NCBI RefSeq assembly: GCF_002284575.1 | Contig: NZ_NPKJ01000022.1 | Coordinates: 33,132 to 97,131 of the forward strand | Direction: 5' to 3' | DNA length: 64,000 bases | Source of the DNA: Mesorhizobium temperatum | GTDB taxonomy: Bacteria; Pseudomonadota; Alphaproteobacteria; Rhizobiales; Rhizobiaceae | Shown here: positions 18,610 through 27,077 of the stretch, piece by piece | Position numbering within the stretch: the stretch's first letter is position 1 | How the letters are laid out: every line of letters starts with the position of its first letter | Made by a program: the position numbers and the translations under genes | Notes under the pieces: model-generated | The model's input: only the letters and a program-made list of their open reading frames with translations | What the model was told of the DNA's origin: nothing | The model's database searches: none

Positions 18610-20142
18610 CTATGCAAATCTAATCCATTTCGTTTTCTTGGATGTTAGGGTTTGCAGGACTTCCGCGCCATATTTCCCGAAGAGTAGCGACGCTCTCAGA
18701 TAGACAGTGACAACGGACAATGTACCTATAACGAGAAGCCCGGTCGCGAGTACAAGATAGTCGGGCGATCCGGCAAGCAGCATTTTGACCGCCAAGCCGG
18801 TGGCGAACACCACAGCGGCGAATGCGACAGGCGGCACATGGACGAGCGCGAAATCCAGAGCTGATAATCCCGTTATCCGACAAGTCATCGCCGCATAAAG
18901 GAAAAAACTCGTCGCAATAGCGCCGGACACTGAAAAGGCTACTGCGTTCACGCCGTAGGGCGCCGAGAAGAACGCGAATGAAGCGACAAGGGCCATGTAA
19001 ATGATCTGCATGGAGGCCGTTCGGTAACTTTGGCCCGTCGCAAGCGTCACTGCTCCGCACACTCTGTAACCCACGCGGAAATAAATTACTGCAGAGAATA
19101 TGATAATAGGAACGACGGCATCCGTCCATTTCTGGCCGAGGATTGTCAGAACAATCTCTTTTGCGAAACAGCATAGAAATGCGCTAGTCGGTAGAGAAAG
19201 CGCCGCGGTCAAAGCATAACCCTTAAGCTGAGCCGTGCGGAGTCTCGCCTTATCGTGATGAACCTTCGACAGGAGCGGGAAAACCACACTCTTGTTCAGA
19301 TTGCCGAACAGAGTTGCCGGCATCGCGATCAGATAATACGCTCGCGAGTAAATGCCCAGCTCTGCAGTGCCGATCAAGCGCGCGACAATGACATTATCGA
19401 TATATTTGGCGGTGACGGATGATATACCAGCCAGCGAATAGCCCAGGCTCTGTCTGCGGATATCGCGATAGGACTGCATGTCGAAACTGGGCCTCACGAG
19501 ATAGTCCCTGGCGATGAAGAAATAGATGCTGGCCAGGATCGATGCCTCGGCCATATACGCGACCACCAAGGCCCAATAGCTGAGTCCAAAATAGGCAAGC
19601 GGAATGGCTAGGCCGACATGGGAAGCAATCCAAGCGACCAGACTCGCTATCGAGGATATTTTGAATTTCAGGTGCCGCGACAAAATAGCCTCGGCGGTCA
19701 GATTGAACGCGTTCGCGACCATCATCACCGCAAGGAGGCGCGAAATGAGGACCAATTCCGGCACATGAAGAAAATCGGCAATCTGCGGTGCAAACGCCCA
19801 TTGAAGCAAGCCGAGAATGGCAGCGGTTGTCATGGACAAGAAAATTACGGTTCCGATATGGCGCTCGTCGACGTCCCGTCGCTGGACCAGGACTTGCGAC
19901 ATGCCGAGATTGGCAATGTTATTGCCGACGGCTGCGATGATCAGCGCAGCGCCGGCAACGCCGTACTCCTGGGGGGAAAGCAGGCGCGCCAGAACGGCCG
20001 TGACCAGGACATTCAAAAAGGTTCGGGCCAGCAATGTGGTACCCGACCACGAGAGGCCGTTGGCTGCCCTTCGTGTCAGGTTTTTATGTCCAGTTACCTC
20101 GTTCAAGTTGACTTGCTCCGGACTGTCCAATTGGACTGCCAC
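18610..20142 (-). CDS. Wzx-like polysaccharide flippase (PST/MOP family)
   Basis: A 510-residue polytopic protein with about 12-14 hydrophobic helices. The opening RAANGLSWSGTTLLARTFLNVLVTAVLARLLSPQEYGVAG is the standard start of the PST/lipopolysaccharide-exporter family. YIDNVIVARLIGTAELGIYSRAY marks the start of the second half. Role: flips lipid-linked repeat units from the cytoplasmic to the periplasmic face for Wzy-type polymerisation. Together with the Wzy-like, ExoP-like and ExoF-like proteins it completes a Wzx/Wzy-dependent export route. Confidence 0.88.
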   Translation of the reverse strand: MAVQLDSPEQVNLNEVTGHKNLTRRAANGLSWSGTTLLARTFLNVLVTAVLARLLSPQEYGVAGAALIIAAVGNNIANLGMSQVLVQRRDVDERHIGTVIFLSMTTAAILGLLQWAFAPQIADFLHVPELVLISRLLAVMMVANAFNLTAEAILSRHLKFKISSIASLVAWIASHVGLAIPLAYFGLSYWALVVAYMAEASILASIYFFIARDYLVRPSFDMQSYRDIRRQSLGYSLAGISSVTAKYIDNVIVARLIGTAELGIYSRAYYLIAMPATLFGNLNKSVVFPLLSKVHHDKARLRTAQLKGYALTAALSLPTSAFLCCFAKEIVLTILGQKWTDAVVPIIIFSAVIYFRVGYRVCGAVTLATGQSYRTASMQIIYMALVASFAFFSAPYGVNAVAFSVSGAIATSFFLYAAMTCRITGLSALDFALVHVPPVAFAAVVFATGLAVKMLLAGSPDYLVLATGLLVIGTLSVVTVYLRASLLFGKYGAEVLQTLTSKKTKWIRFA

Positions 20143-20463
20143 GCTTCAGTGCATGCAAGCGTGCTCCAACCCTCATGAGCTATTTTCTCGCCCACGCCTC
20201 GCGGGTGGATCCCTCAGGCGCCCAATCACCGTTTTCTCCATCGCTTTTCTCCATCGCTTCATCAACCTAAGTCATTATGGCAGCGGATACTGCCGCATCC
20301 AGGCACTTTTCCCTAGCCACGAAGCTCAGCTTTTCGCGAAAGTCGACCGTCATGGCTGATTACTTGGCCTCTTTGCTGCGTTGCAGGCGATCAAGAATCT
20401 CGTTCAGCGCCTCTCTTCGGCATCAATAGTCGTCATTGCTTAGGCCGGCTTCGGGGTTGCTCC
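20143..20463. other. Gap without recognisable gene
   Basis: About 320 bases between the flippase start and the end of the next minus-strand glycosyltransferase. Only short frames on both strands are present; no motif, hairpin or promoter convinced me. Confidence 0.3.
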
Positions 20464-21693
20464 TTAATAACCTATCGCCTTACGATCTGGGTGGCAGTGT
20501 CCCACAAGAGTGGCATACAACCTCATTTGCCGTGTTGCGACGCTTTCCATGCTGAATCGCGCATTGACTGTTTGTACTGCGCGCCGCGCCATCTCATCGC
20601 GCTCGGCTTCCGATAGGCCGAGCGTGCGAAGAAGAAGTCCGCAATACTCCGCATGCGAGCGAGCCAAGAAGCCGCTGCGCTCATGCTCCACAACGTCGGA
20701 CGCACCGCTGACATCGGTGATGATCGGGACCACGCCGCAACTCATGGCCTCGAGCAGTGCGTTTGACATGCCTTCCGTAACCGAAGTGGAAAGATAGAAA
20801 TCAGCCTCCCGCAGAAAGGGAAAGACATCTTCGACCGCGCCGGTGAATGTGACCCTGCCGGAAAGGCCCAACCGGGCCGCCTGTTCCTCAAGGGTGACGC
20901 GGCACTTGCCATCGCCCAGGATGGTGAGTTGCGCCTTTGCGTCGGCGGGAAGTGCCGCGAACGCATCGATCATGTGCTCGAGGCATTTTTCCGGATCCAG
21001 ACGGCCAAGGCAGATAAAGCGTCGGCTGCCATCGGCGCTCGGCTCGCGGCGCGGCCTGCGGGGCAGATCGATCCCATTCGGAATCATATGAATGCGATCC
21101 GCGCCGATGCCATGTCTCTCCAGATCACCAGCGATTTGGCGGCTATTGGCGATGAAGGCCGTGACGTGACGTTTAATCAAGGCGGACGCCCAGCGACCGA
21201 TGATTTTCTTTTCGCGCACAACGTCGAGATCGAAACACCGTCCGCCCCGGCCCAATTTTGCGAGAACCGGTTTGCGCAGGAGGGCTCCTGTCAATGCCGC
21301 CGGAACAGCGTGAAGTCGGGCATGAATGATATGTACGACATCGAATTCGTCGCGGCGGCGCAGCATCCAGATCACAACCTGGACACACCACGACAGGAAC
21401 GACAGCATATGCCGCCCGCCCAAATACGGAGCCGCGCGCAAACGAAGGCGATGGATAGGCACCCCGTCGATGGCGGACCGTTTCGGGGTCGAGTGCGACA
21501 GTCTGGGTGCCAGAATGGTTGCGGAAACGCCGCTTTCAACCAGCACCCGAGCAAATCGCCGCGCCTGTTGTTCGCCGCCGCCATATGACTCAGGAAAATA
21601 GGTTGGGAGCACGAGCAGAACACGTATGCTGGGAAGAGCTTCGGCTCGCGGGGTCTTCATCGGATAAGCGGAGGCAACTTCTGCTGCAATCAT
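20464..21693 (-). CDS. Family 4 glycosyltransferase
   Basis: A GT-B glycosyltransferase of about 409 residues from the ATG at 21693; starts at 21789 and 21660 are also possible, and the SIRVLLVLPTYFPESYGGGEQQ opening follows all of them. The donor domain shows FICLGRLDPEK, ILGDGKCR and the E-x7-E motif in TEGMSNALLEAMSCG. It is minus-strand and follows the downstream end of the family-4 gene at 21.9-23.2 kb. Fragments of this gene's middle (20761-21085) are duplicated at 26406-26727 and 24724-24845, each attached to a promoter-like module. Sugar specificity is unknown. Confidence 0.85.
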   Translation of the reverse strand: MIAAEVASAYPMKTPRAEALPSIRVLLVLPTYFPESYGGGEQQARRFARVLVESGVSATILAPRLSHSTPKRSAIDGVPIHRLRLRAAPYLGGRHMLSFLSWCVQVVIWMLRRRDEFDVVHIIHARLHAVPAALTGALLRKPVLAKLGRGGRCFDLDVVREKKIIGRWASALIKRHVTAFIANSRQIAGDLERHGIGADRIHMIPNGIDLPRRPRREPSADGSRRFICLGRLDPEKCLEHMIDAFAALPADAKAQLTILGDGKCRVTLEEQAARLGLSGRVTFTGAVEDVFPFLREADFYLSTSVTEGMSNALLEAMSCGVVPIITDVSGASDVVEHERSGFLARSHAEYCGLLLRTLGLSEAERDEMARRAVQTVNARFSMESVATRQMRLYATLVGHCHPDRKAIGY

Positions 21694-21775
21694 ATCAATC
21701 CGCCGGATAGCGTTCCTGGAGCCAAGGCGGCCACCAAATTTACAACCCGTCTCATGTGCAAAAAAGAAGATGCCT

Positions 21776-21910
21776 CTTTGGCATCTCACTGCCTTTCAGC
21801 GCATCGATCCCCTTGTCGTCCAGATCGACGCACTCCACCTCATCCCCGAAATCGGCGAAGTATGCACCGCTAACCAATCCGGCAAGCTGCCCGATCACCG
21901 TCAAACGCAT
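21776..21910 (-). pseudogene. UDP-glucose 6-dehydrogenase N-terminal remnant
   Basis: About 45 codons starting MRLTVIG and continuing GLVSGAYFADFGDEVECVDLDDKGIDAL, the typical start of Ugd-type dehydrogenases. The nucleotide-binding glycine loop is damaged (GQLAGLV instead of GTGYVGLV), and the frame stops soon after. A dead fragment between two glycosyltransferases. Confidence 0.75.
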
Positions 21911-21923
21911 AGGCTGCACCCGT

Positions 21924-23171
21924 TCACCGCGGAAGCGCCACATTTCCGACAGGAGGTGTTGTTGATACTCCCTTGCTTGCCCGATGCTGGTCAAGAGCCT
22001 CCCGGTAAATGGCATCGGTCCGCTTGCCCACCAGCTTGACGTCCCAGTTCGAAAGATCCGTCGCCGCGGCACCTTGGGCGAGGCTGGCCAGTCTTGCACG
22101 ATCCTCCAGGAGGGCGGCAATGGCGTCGGCCATGGCTGCCATATCATCCGCGGGTGTAATCACACCGTTGATACCAGGGCGGAGCACTTCGCGAAGACCT
22201 GGCAGATCGCAAGCGATGCAGGGCTTGCCACCGGCGAGATATTGAATGACCACGCGGGGCAATCCCTCCCGCATGGAACAGAGCAGGCAGAGATCCGCGA
22301 GCGCGATCAGCCGCTCGGGGTCGTCCCGATAACCGGTCAAGACCACTTGCCGCTCGAGCCCAAGCCGCTTGGCCCGCGATTCCACGGTCGAGCGAAGCGG
22401 CCCGTCGCCCGCGAGCACAAGCACCGCGTCGTGTAACCGGACGGCGACTTTGTTGAAAGCGTCCAGAAATTCCGTGTGTCGCTTGCGTGGCTCGAAAGCC
22501 GCAATCATCAAGAGCACAGGCGGGCGCGGCGCGCCCGGGGTCAAGCGCAACAAATTGCGCCAATCGTCGGGCGGACCGGCGTTGCGGAAACGATCGAGAT
22601 CGAATCCGGAATGGACGACATAATGTTTGTCTGGATGTCCCACTCCTGCGCTCAAGCATAAGTCGCGGATGCCCTCGCTCACACTGATGAACGCGCTGGT
22701 GATCGGCGCTGCCAGCCTTTCCAAGGCGAGATAAGCAAACCGCTCGGCGACGCCGACATTGACAAAAGGCACGATATGCACGCCATGAACGATCGCTGGA
22801 ACTCCCGCCGCCCATGCGGCGAAACGCCCGAGAATGCCTGCCTTGCTGGTATGCGTATGCACGATGTCGGCATTCAAGGCGCGGAATCTCCGGGTGAGCG
22901 CCAACAATGCCCTCATGTCGGAGACAGGCGATATGGACCGAGTCAGGCCCGGGACGCCAATGAGTTCCACCCGCGGGTCCACTTTAGCTATGATTTCCGG
23001 CTGGACCGTCTCGCCATGTAGCAGGACAACATCATGCCCCCCTTGCGCGGCCCAATTGCAGGAATGGACAGTATTCTCATCGGCACCGCCATTGATGAGA
23101 CGGGTGATGACATGAGCGATACGCAGTCGACGCCCCAAGTCAATCTTGCCTTCCGCATCCTGTACTTTCAT
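21924..23171 (-). CDS. Family 4 glycosyltransferase
   Basis: A 415-residue GT-B enzyme. The N-terminal half shows RIAHVITRLINGGADENT and ADIVHTHTSKAGILGR; the donor half shows LLMIAAFEPRKRH, LAGDGPLR and MREGLPRVVIQYLAGG. This pattern is common in EPS and capsule glycosyltransferases. The start ATG at 23171 lies about 100 bases from promoter-module copy A, with which it is divergent. It probably adds one sugar of the repeat; which one cannot be told. Confidence 0.86.
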   Translation of the reverse strand: MKVQDAEGKIDLGRRLRIAHVITRLINGGADENTVHSCNWAAQGGHDVVLLHGETVQPEIIAKVDPRVELIGVPGLTRSISPVSDMRALLALTRRFRALNADIVHTHTSKAGILGRFAAWAAGVPAIVHGVHIVPFVNVGVAERFAYLALERLAAPITSAFISVSEGIRDLCLSAGVGHPDKHYVVHSGFDLDRFRNAGPPDDWRNLLRLTPGAPRPPVLLMIAAFEPRKRHTEFLDAFNKVAVRLHDAVLVLAGDGPLRSTVESRAKRLGLERQVVLTGYRDDPERLIALADLCLLCSMREGLPRVVIQYLAGGKPCIACDLPGLREVLRPGINGVITPADDMAAMADAIAALLEDRARLASLAQGAAATDLSNWDVKLVGKRTDAIYREALDQHRASKGVSTTPPVGNVALPR

Positions 23172-23275
23172 ATCGCCGCACCGATCGCGCTGAATTTACC
23201 CGTTGGGTGCGTTCCCACCCCCAGCCGCGCTTTTGGTCCATGTGTCGCGATATCGGTGCTACTGCATTGGAGTGA

Positions 23276-23557
23276 CATGCCACGCCCCGGTGGGTGCATG
23301 CCGTATGGAGATGAACCCCGAATCCTAAGTGTGCCCATCTTTCTTGGGCCATACAGTCCGTAAGGAGGGTTATTCCAACGGCTTCCAGTCGATCAGATCT
23401 AACTTGTTGGATTTAAACGTCTCAGAGAACTGCCGCTGTTACCCCGGGCACAGCGGAGTGATTATTTTGTGGTATACCTTGCACCAATACTTCTGCCTCA
23501 CCGCGTTTGCGCGAAAATCGGATCGGAACCGGACTCGTTCAAAAAAGTAGTCGCGCT
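23276..23557 (+). repeat. Promoter-like module, copy A
   Basis: First of four similar intergenic modules (others at 24854, 26728 and 35780). It carries the conserved GGCTTCCAGTCG block, the 20-bp dyad at 23435-23454 and the GCGTTTGCGCG...CCGGACTCGTTCAAA block. Its left end contains a relic of the first about eight codons of the sugar-phosphate transferase gene (IRHAPTGA on the minus strand, start codon changed from ATG to ATA), so it is a copied piece of the 35.8 kb divergent promoter. It precedes the pyruvyl transferase gene. Confidence 0.78.
23435..23454. promoter_or_regulatory. Conserved 20-bp dyad, candidate operator (copy A)
   Basis: GCTGTTACCCCGGGCACAGC, an imperfect palindrome with GCTGT/ACAGC arms around CCCGGG. 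It is nearly invariant in all four promoter modules, while flanking bases drift more, which suggests a protein-binding site. Confidence 0.45.
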
Positions 23558-23606
23558 CCCCGTTCGCGCATAAGCCCGAGCGCCGAGCACCTCAGAGGAG
23601 CGCAGC

Positions 23607-24704
23607 ATGACGACGGTTCTCCGGGTCGGGATATTTGGCTTTTACAGCTATCAGAATCTCGGCGACAATATCATGGCCTATCTTTTTTCCAAGTGTGTAA
23701 AAGATGAGGGGCATGATCCAATAGTTTATGCGAAGCAGCGCTCCGACAAAATGGATTGGGGTTTTCAGATATGCTCTGATATCAAAGAATTTGTCGAGTC
23801 AGTCGATGTAATTATATTTGGAGGAGGCGGACTACTCATCCCGAGACCGCAACCTTCCGAAGTTGTGCAGGATTTCAACGATGATCTTGGTCTTGTTCTA
23901 GAATACACTAAAGAAAAATCCATGCAGTTATTTGCATTTTCCATAGGAGGCGCAGGAAAAGACATCGATGAAATTGTACCCGTTGCGCGCCAAGAACTTA
24001 TAAGACGCCTAAACTATGTAACACTGAGAAATCGCGAGGATCTAAAACTCCTTGCACAAGCGAGCACCGAAGGCGAGTTCTTGGATGATGTCGTATGGAC
24101 GACCTCCCGCAGAATTTCTGGAAGTAGATATGACAAAGGGCGCTCGCGTCTACGTGTGGGGCTCAACATCTACCTTGGTTCGTCCCGTCGGTCTCGGTTG
24201 GCAAAACGCATACTGCAGATTGTAACACGAATTCGCAAAGATATAGATTTCATTTTCTATGAAATCAATCCAAAGAAAGATGGATATTTCGGAGCATTTT
24301 GCGCCAACCTGTCACAAGACAATTGCAGCAGCAAAATTTTAACTGACGTGGAAGATGCATGTGGCGAGGCGTCTTCGCTTGACCTGCTGATTACCACTCG
24401 ACTGCACTTTGGCGTAATTGCAATGAGCTACGGCGTGCCATGTATTGCATATTCGGGAGCGGAGAAAACAAGACTATTGTACAAGCGTATCAACAGATCC
24501 TCTTTTTTCTGGAGAATCGGGGATATTCATAAGCTGCTTTTTCTGTTTCTATTTCCAGGCGCCATACAAAAGATCATACGCGACGGTAGCGAGGCTATTA
24601 GCCCCGTGATTGTAGAAAATGCGATGCAACACTACACACGACTGTCACGGTCGCTTGAAGGGGTACTCGGAGCTTCTTCCCGTTCGGTGCATCATCTACA
24701 ATAA
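23607..24704 (+). CDS. Polysaccharide pyruvyl transferase family protein
   Basis: A 365-residue enzyme of the PS_pyruv_trans fold (CsaB/ExoV type), which transfers pyruvate from PEP to form ketals on sugars. Visible features: an N-terminal VGIFGFYSYQNLGDNIMA strand-loop, the VIIFGGGGLLIP glycine-rich segment (about residues 69-80) and the TTRLHFGVIAMSYGVPCIAYS motif (about 266-286) with the catalytic-region His. The gene is distinctly AT-richer than its neighbours, suggesting recent acquisition. It has its own copy of the promoter module (A) and a GAGGAGCGCAGC ribosome region. Target sugar unknown. Confidence 0.85.
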   Translation: MTTVLRVGIFGFYSYQNLGDNIMAYLFSKCVKDEGHDPIVYAKQRSDKMDWGFQICSDIKEFVESVDVIIFGGGGLLIPRPQPSEVVQDFNDDLGLVLEYTKEKSMQLFAFSIGGAGKDIDEIVPVARQELIRRLNYVTLRNREDLKLLAQASTEGEFLDDVVWTTSRRISGSRYDKGRSRLRVGLNIYLGSSRRSRLAKRILQIVTRIRKDIDFIFYEINPKKDGYFGAFCANLSQDNCSSKILTDVEDACGEASSLDLLITTRLHFGVIAMSYGVPCIAYSGAEKTRLLYKRINRSSFFWRIGDIHKLLFLFLFPGAIQKIIRDGSEAISPVIVENAMQHYTRLSRSLEGVLGASSRSVHHLQ

Positions 24705-24723
24705 GGCTCTTTGCCTCGAGCGC

Positions 24724-24845
24724 ACCGATCATGTTGCTCGGGCGTTTTTCCGGATCGAGGCAGCAAAGGCAGATAGAGCGTCGGCTGCCATCGGCGTTCG
24801 GTTCGCGGCGCGACTTGTGGGGCAGATCGATCCCATTCGGAATCG
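24724..24845 (-). pseudogene. Duplicated fragment of the 20.5-kb glycosyltransferase gene (short copy)
   Basis: About 122 bases closely matching 20964-21085 of the family-4 gene, ending at the same CCCATTCGGAATC point as the longer copy at 26.4-26.7 kb. It is immediately followed by promoter module B. Confidence 0.82.
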
Positions 24846-24853
24846 GCTGCCAA

Positions 24854-25080
24854 TCTTAGAGACGGGTCGCTGTTACCGCGGGCACAGCGGAGCAATTTTT
24901 TTCTGATACACTTATGTACTGGTACTTCTGCTGGTACTTCTGCGTTTGCGCGGAACCGGACTCGTCCAAAGAAGTCAAGGTCTAATGAACGGGGCGCTTT
25001 ACCCGTCAGGGATGGGAGCCATGGGAGGGGACCAGCAGCTTGCGGATCTTTCGCGTGCCCCAAAGCTACTTCTTGTCGTC
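24854..25080 (+). repeat. Promoter-like module, copy B, with leader reading frame
   Basis: Module copy carrying the dyad at 24869-24888 (one inner base changed) and the GCGTTTGCGCGGAACCGGACTCG block. It extends into a leader start that is also present in copy C. It precedes the methyltransferase gene. Confidence 0.75.
24869..24888. promoter_or_regulatory. Conserved dyad, candidate operator (copy B)
   Basis: Same 20-bp dyad as at 23435, with CCGCGGG in the centre instead of CCCCGGG. Confidence 0.4.
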
Positions 25081-25134
25081 TTAAATGTGTTGCGCGGCGA
25101 AGGTCCAACGGATCGCCAGTTTAAACGATCGTAG
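25021..25134 (+). CDS. Short leader reading frame in module B
   Basis: A 37-codon frame opening MGGDQQLADLSRAPKLLLV, preceded by a GGGATGGGAGCC ribosome-like site. The same first codons occur in module C at 26928, after which the two sequences diverge. It may be the 5' relic of a lost gene or a leader peptide upstream of the methyltransferase gene. Function unknown. Confidence 0.35.
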   Translation: MGGDQQLADLSRAPKLLLVVLNVLRGEGPTDRQFKRS

Positions 25135-25175
25135 CGGTGTGACTACACGATCAGCTTTGGTGAGGAAGGACAAAA

Positions 25176-25913
25176 ATGGAAGTCATCTCATATCTTAGAG
25201 CAACCCAGGAGCGGACCCAATCGGGCGGTGAGGCGGCCATTGCAGCCCTGCAATTGGTTCGGCTGTACGACGCAGCGGCTGCGCGACCGAATGGCACATT
25301 TCTAGAACTTGGGACGGATCGGGGGCAGGCCACTAAAATGATTCTTGCTGCCTGCGAGAAGAACGGCGGGAACCTGGTCTCGGTCGATATCCGGGATTGC
25401 TCAAGTGCGGCAGTTAGCTGTCGCTGGACCTTTGTTCAGGCAGACTCCACAGATCGCAAGACCATCCTAAACAAAGCGCCCATTCTGCAGGATGGGATCG
25501 ATTTAGTCTATGTCGATAGTCTGCACACGCCAGAACACGTGTTGAATGAAGTGTATACGTGGTTCAGCCTGGTTCGAAAAGGAGGCACAATCTGCTTCGA
25601 TGACATTGATCCGAACCCATATATGCGAGGGCGAAGGAAGGACAATCCCCAAATTGAGATTGCTAACCGAAGGATTTTTTATGTAGTTCAGAGCGTTTTC
25701 TACGACAACTTAGACCAGCTTCAGATGACGGTAGACTTCGGTAGTACCGGCCTTGCGATGCTCAGGAAAACATCTGAGATTGGATCGGAACTCAAGCCGT
25801 TCAACCATTTGCCTGCAGAACGCAATAGTACGTTTCTGGCGAAGCTCAGCGTGCGGTTTGGAGAAAGATACTACGCGCACAAAGGCGATGGATCGGACTT
25901 TTTGACAGCGTGA
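25176..25913 (+). CDS. Class I SAM-dependent methyltransferase
   Basis: A 245-residue Rossmann-fold methyltransferase of the Methyltransf_24/CmcI-like kind. The SAM-binding motif I is FLELGTDRGQATKMIL (about residues 41-56); an acidic NLVSVDIRD strand follows, and LVYVDSLHTPEHVLNEVYTWFSLVRKGG forms motifs IV-V. FDDIDPNPYMRG may line the active site. A ribosome site (GAGGAAGGA) sits seven bases before the ATG. In this context a sugar O-methyltransferase of the polysaccharide is likely, but the family also acts on small molecules. Confidence 0.75.
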   Translation: MEVISYLRATQERTQSGGEAAIAALQLVRLYDAAAARPNGTFLELGTDRGQATKMILAACEKNGGNLVSVDIRDCSSAAVSCRWTFVQADSTDRKTILNKAPILQDGIDLVYVDSLHTPEHVLNEVYTWFSLVRKGGTICFDDIDPNPYMRGRRKDNPQIEIANRRIFYVVQSVFYDNLDQLQMTVDFGSTGLAMLRKTSEIGSELKPFNHLPAERNSTFLAKLSVRFGERYYAHKGDGSDFLTA

Positions 25914-26405
25914 AGTGTACCCGGATGCCGTGAGGTATTTTGATCCTGAGCACTCCATTTCTCCTTGGCGTTCATGACGCAGCTCATCATTATTGTCGGT
26001 ATACGAAGTATGGCCTGAAATGGCTGCTTAACGATCGACGAATGTGCCGAGCTTGCTGGCTTTGCGAATGAGGTCATGATCGCGATACAGCACGGAGCTT
26101 CCTGTCCAGAGGTCAAGCAGATCCAACAGAGCCCGCGCACGGGGTGGCGGACGCCCCCGCTGATGCCCCGACGGCTAAAAACGCGCGCGGCGTTCCCTGT
26201 GGCGCTGTGAGCTTTGGCTCAAAGGAGAGATTCCAGCGTTTCTCGGGACAGGCGGTTCAAGATCGACAGGGCTCGCTTGGTCTCGATTGGCTCGCATCGG
26301 GGAAACGGTGAAGAAAATTCCTGTGCGGATGCATCAGACTCGGATGCCCGTTCGCCAAACGGAATCCATTCAACGATGCTCAAGGAAGAGAGGCTGTTTG
26401 CAAGG
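25914..26405. other. Gap without recognisable gene
   Basis: About 490 bases. Several broken frames are present on both strands but I recognise none. It probably holds further debris, as it ends at a duplicated glycosyltransferase fragment. Confidence 0.3.
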
Positions 26406-26727
26406 CGTTTGACATGCCTTCCGACACCGAGGTCGAAAGATAGAAATCAGCCTCCCGCAGAAGGGAAAGACATCTTCGACCGCGCCGGCGAATGTGACCC
26501 TGCTGGAAAGGCCCAACCGGGCCGCCTGTTCCTCGAAAGTGGCGCGGCATTGGCCATCGCCCAGGATGGTGAGTTGCGCCTTTGCCTCGGCGGGAAGTGC
26601 CGCGAACTCGTCGATTATGTGATCGAGCGTTCCCGGATTAAGATGGCCAAGGCAGATAGAGCGTCGACTGCCATCGGCGTTCGGCTCGCGGCGCGGATTG
26701 CGGGGCAGATCGATCCCATTCGGAATC
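26406..26727 (-). pseudogene. Duplicated fragment of the 20.5-kb glycosyltransferase gene (long copy)
   Basis: About 322 bases matching 20761-21085 with scattered substitutions and small indels that break the frame. It ends exactly where promoter module C begins. Together with the shorter fragment at 24.7 kb it shows repeated copying of a glycosyltransferase-plus-promoter block. Confidence 0.85.
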
Positions 26728-26989
26728 GGCTTTCAATCGGTCAGATTTAGCTTGTTGGATTTAAGCGACTTAGAGACGGGTCGCTGTTACCCCGGGCACA
26801 GCGGAGCGATTTTATCGTGATAAACTTATGTACTGGAACTTCTGCGTTTGCGCGGAACCGGACTCGTTCAAAGAAGTCAAGGCAACGCTCTAAGGACCGG
26901 GCGCTTACCCGTCAGGAGATGGGAGTCATGGGAGGGGGGAACCAGCAGCTTGCGGATCTTTCGCATGCCCCAAAGCTACTTCTTGTCGA
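26728..26989 (+). repeat. Promoter-like module, copy C, with leader reading frame
   Basis: Contains the CGGTCAGATTTAGCTTGTTG block, the dyad at 26783-26802, a perfect TTATCGTGATAA palindrome at about 26812-26823, the GCGTTTGCGCGGAACCGGACTCG block and a GTCAGGAGATGGGAGTC ribosome region. It precedes the acyltransferase-carrier-ligase-dehydrogenase operon. Confidence 0.78.
26783..26802. promoter_or_regulatory. Conserved dyad, candidate operator (copy C)
   Basis: GCTGTTACCCCGGGCACAGC, identical to copy A, upstream of the prolyl-like operon. Confidence 0.45.
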
Positions 26990-27077
26990 TGTCCGCTGGC
27001 AGCTGGTTGAGGCGCGCGAGCGTGCATTCGATCAAGACATTGTCTCTTCCCTGGTCGGCGGATCCTGCGGGGACTGA
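26928..27077 (+). CDS. Short leader reading frame in module C
   Basis: A 49-codon frame opening MGGGNQQLADLSHAPKLLLVD after a good ribosome site, ending TGA at 27077 just where the acyltransferase's first membrane helix begins in another frame. It shares its first codons with the leader frame at 25021. It could be a relic of a displaced gene, or could deliver ribosomes to the acyltransferase gene, which lacks its own obvious start. Confidence 0.35.
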   Translation: MGGGNQQLADLSHAPKLLLVDVRWQLVEARERAFDQDIVSSLVGGSCGD

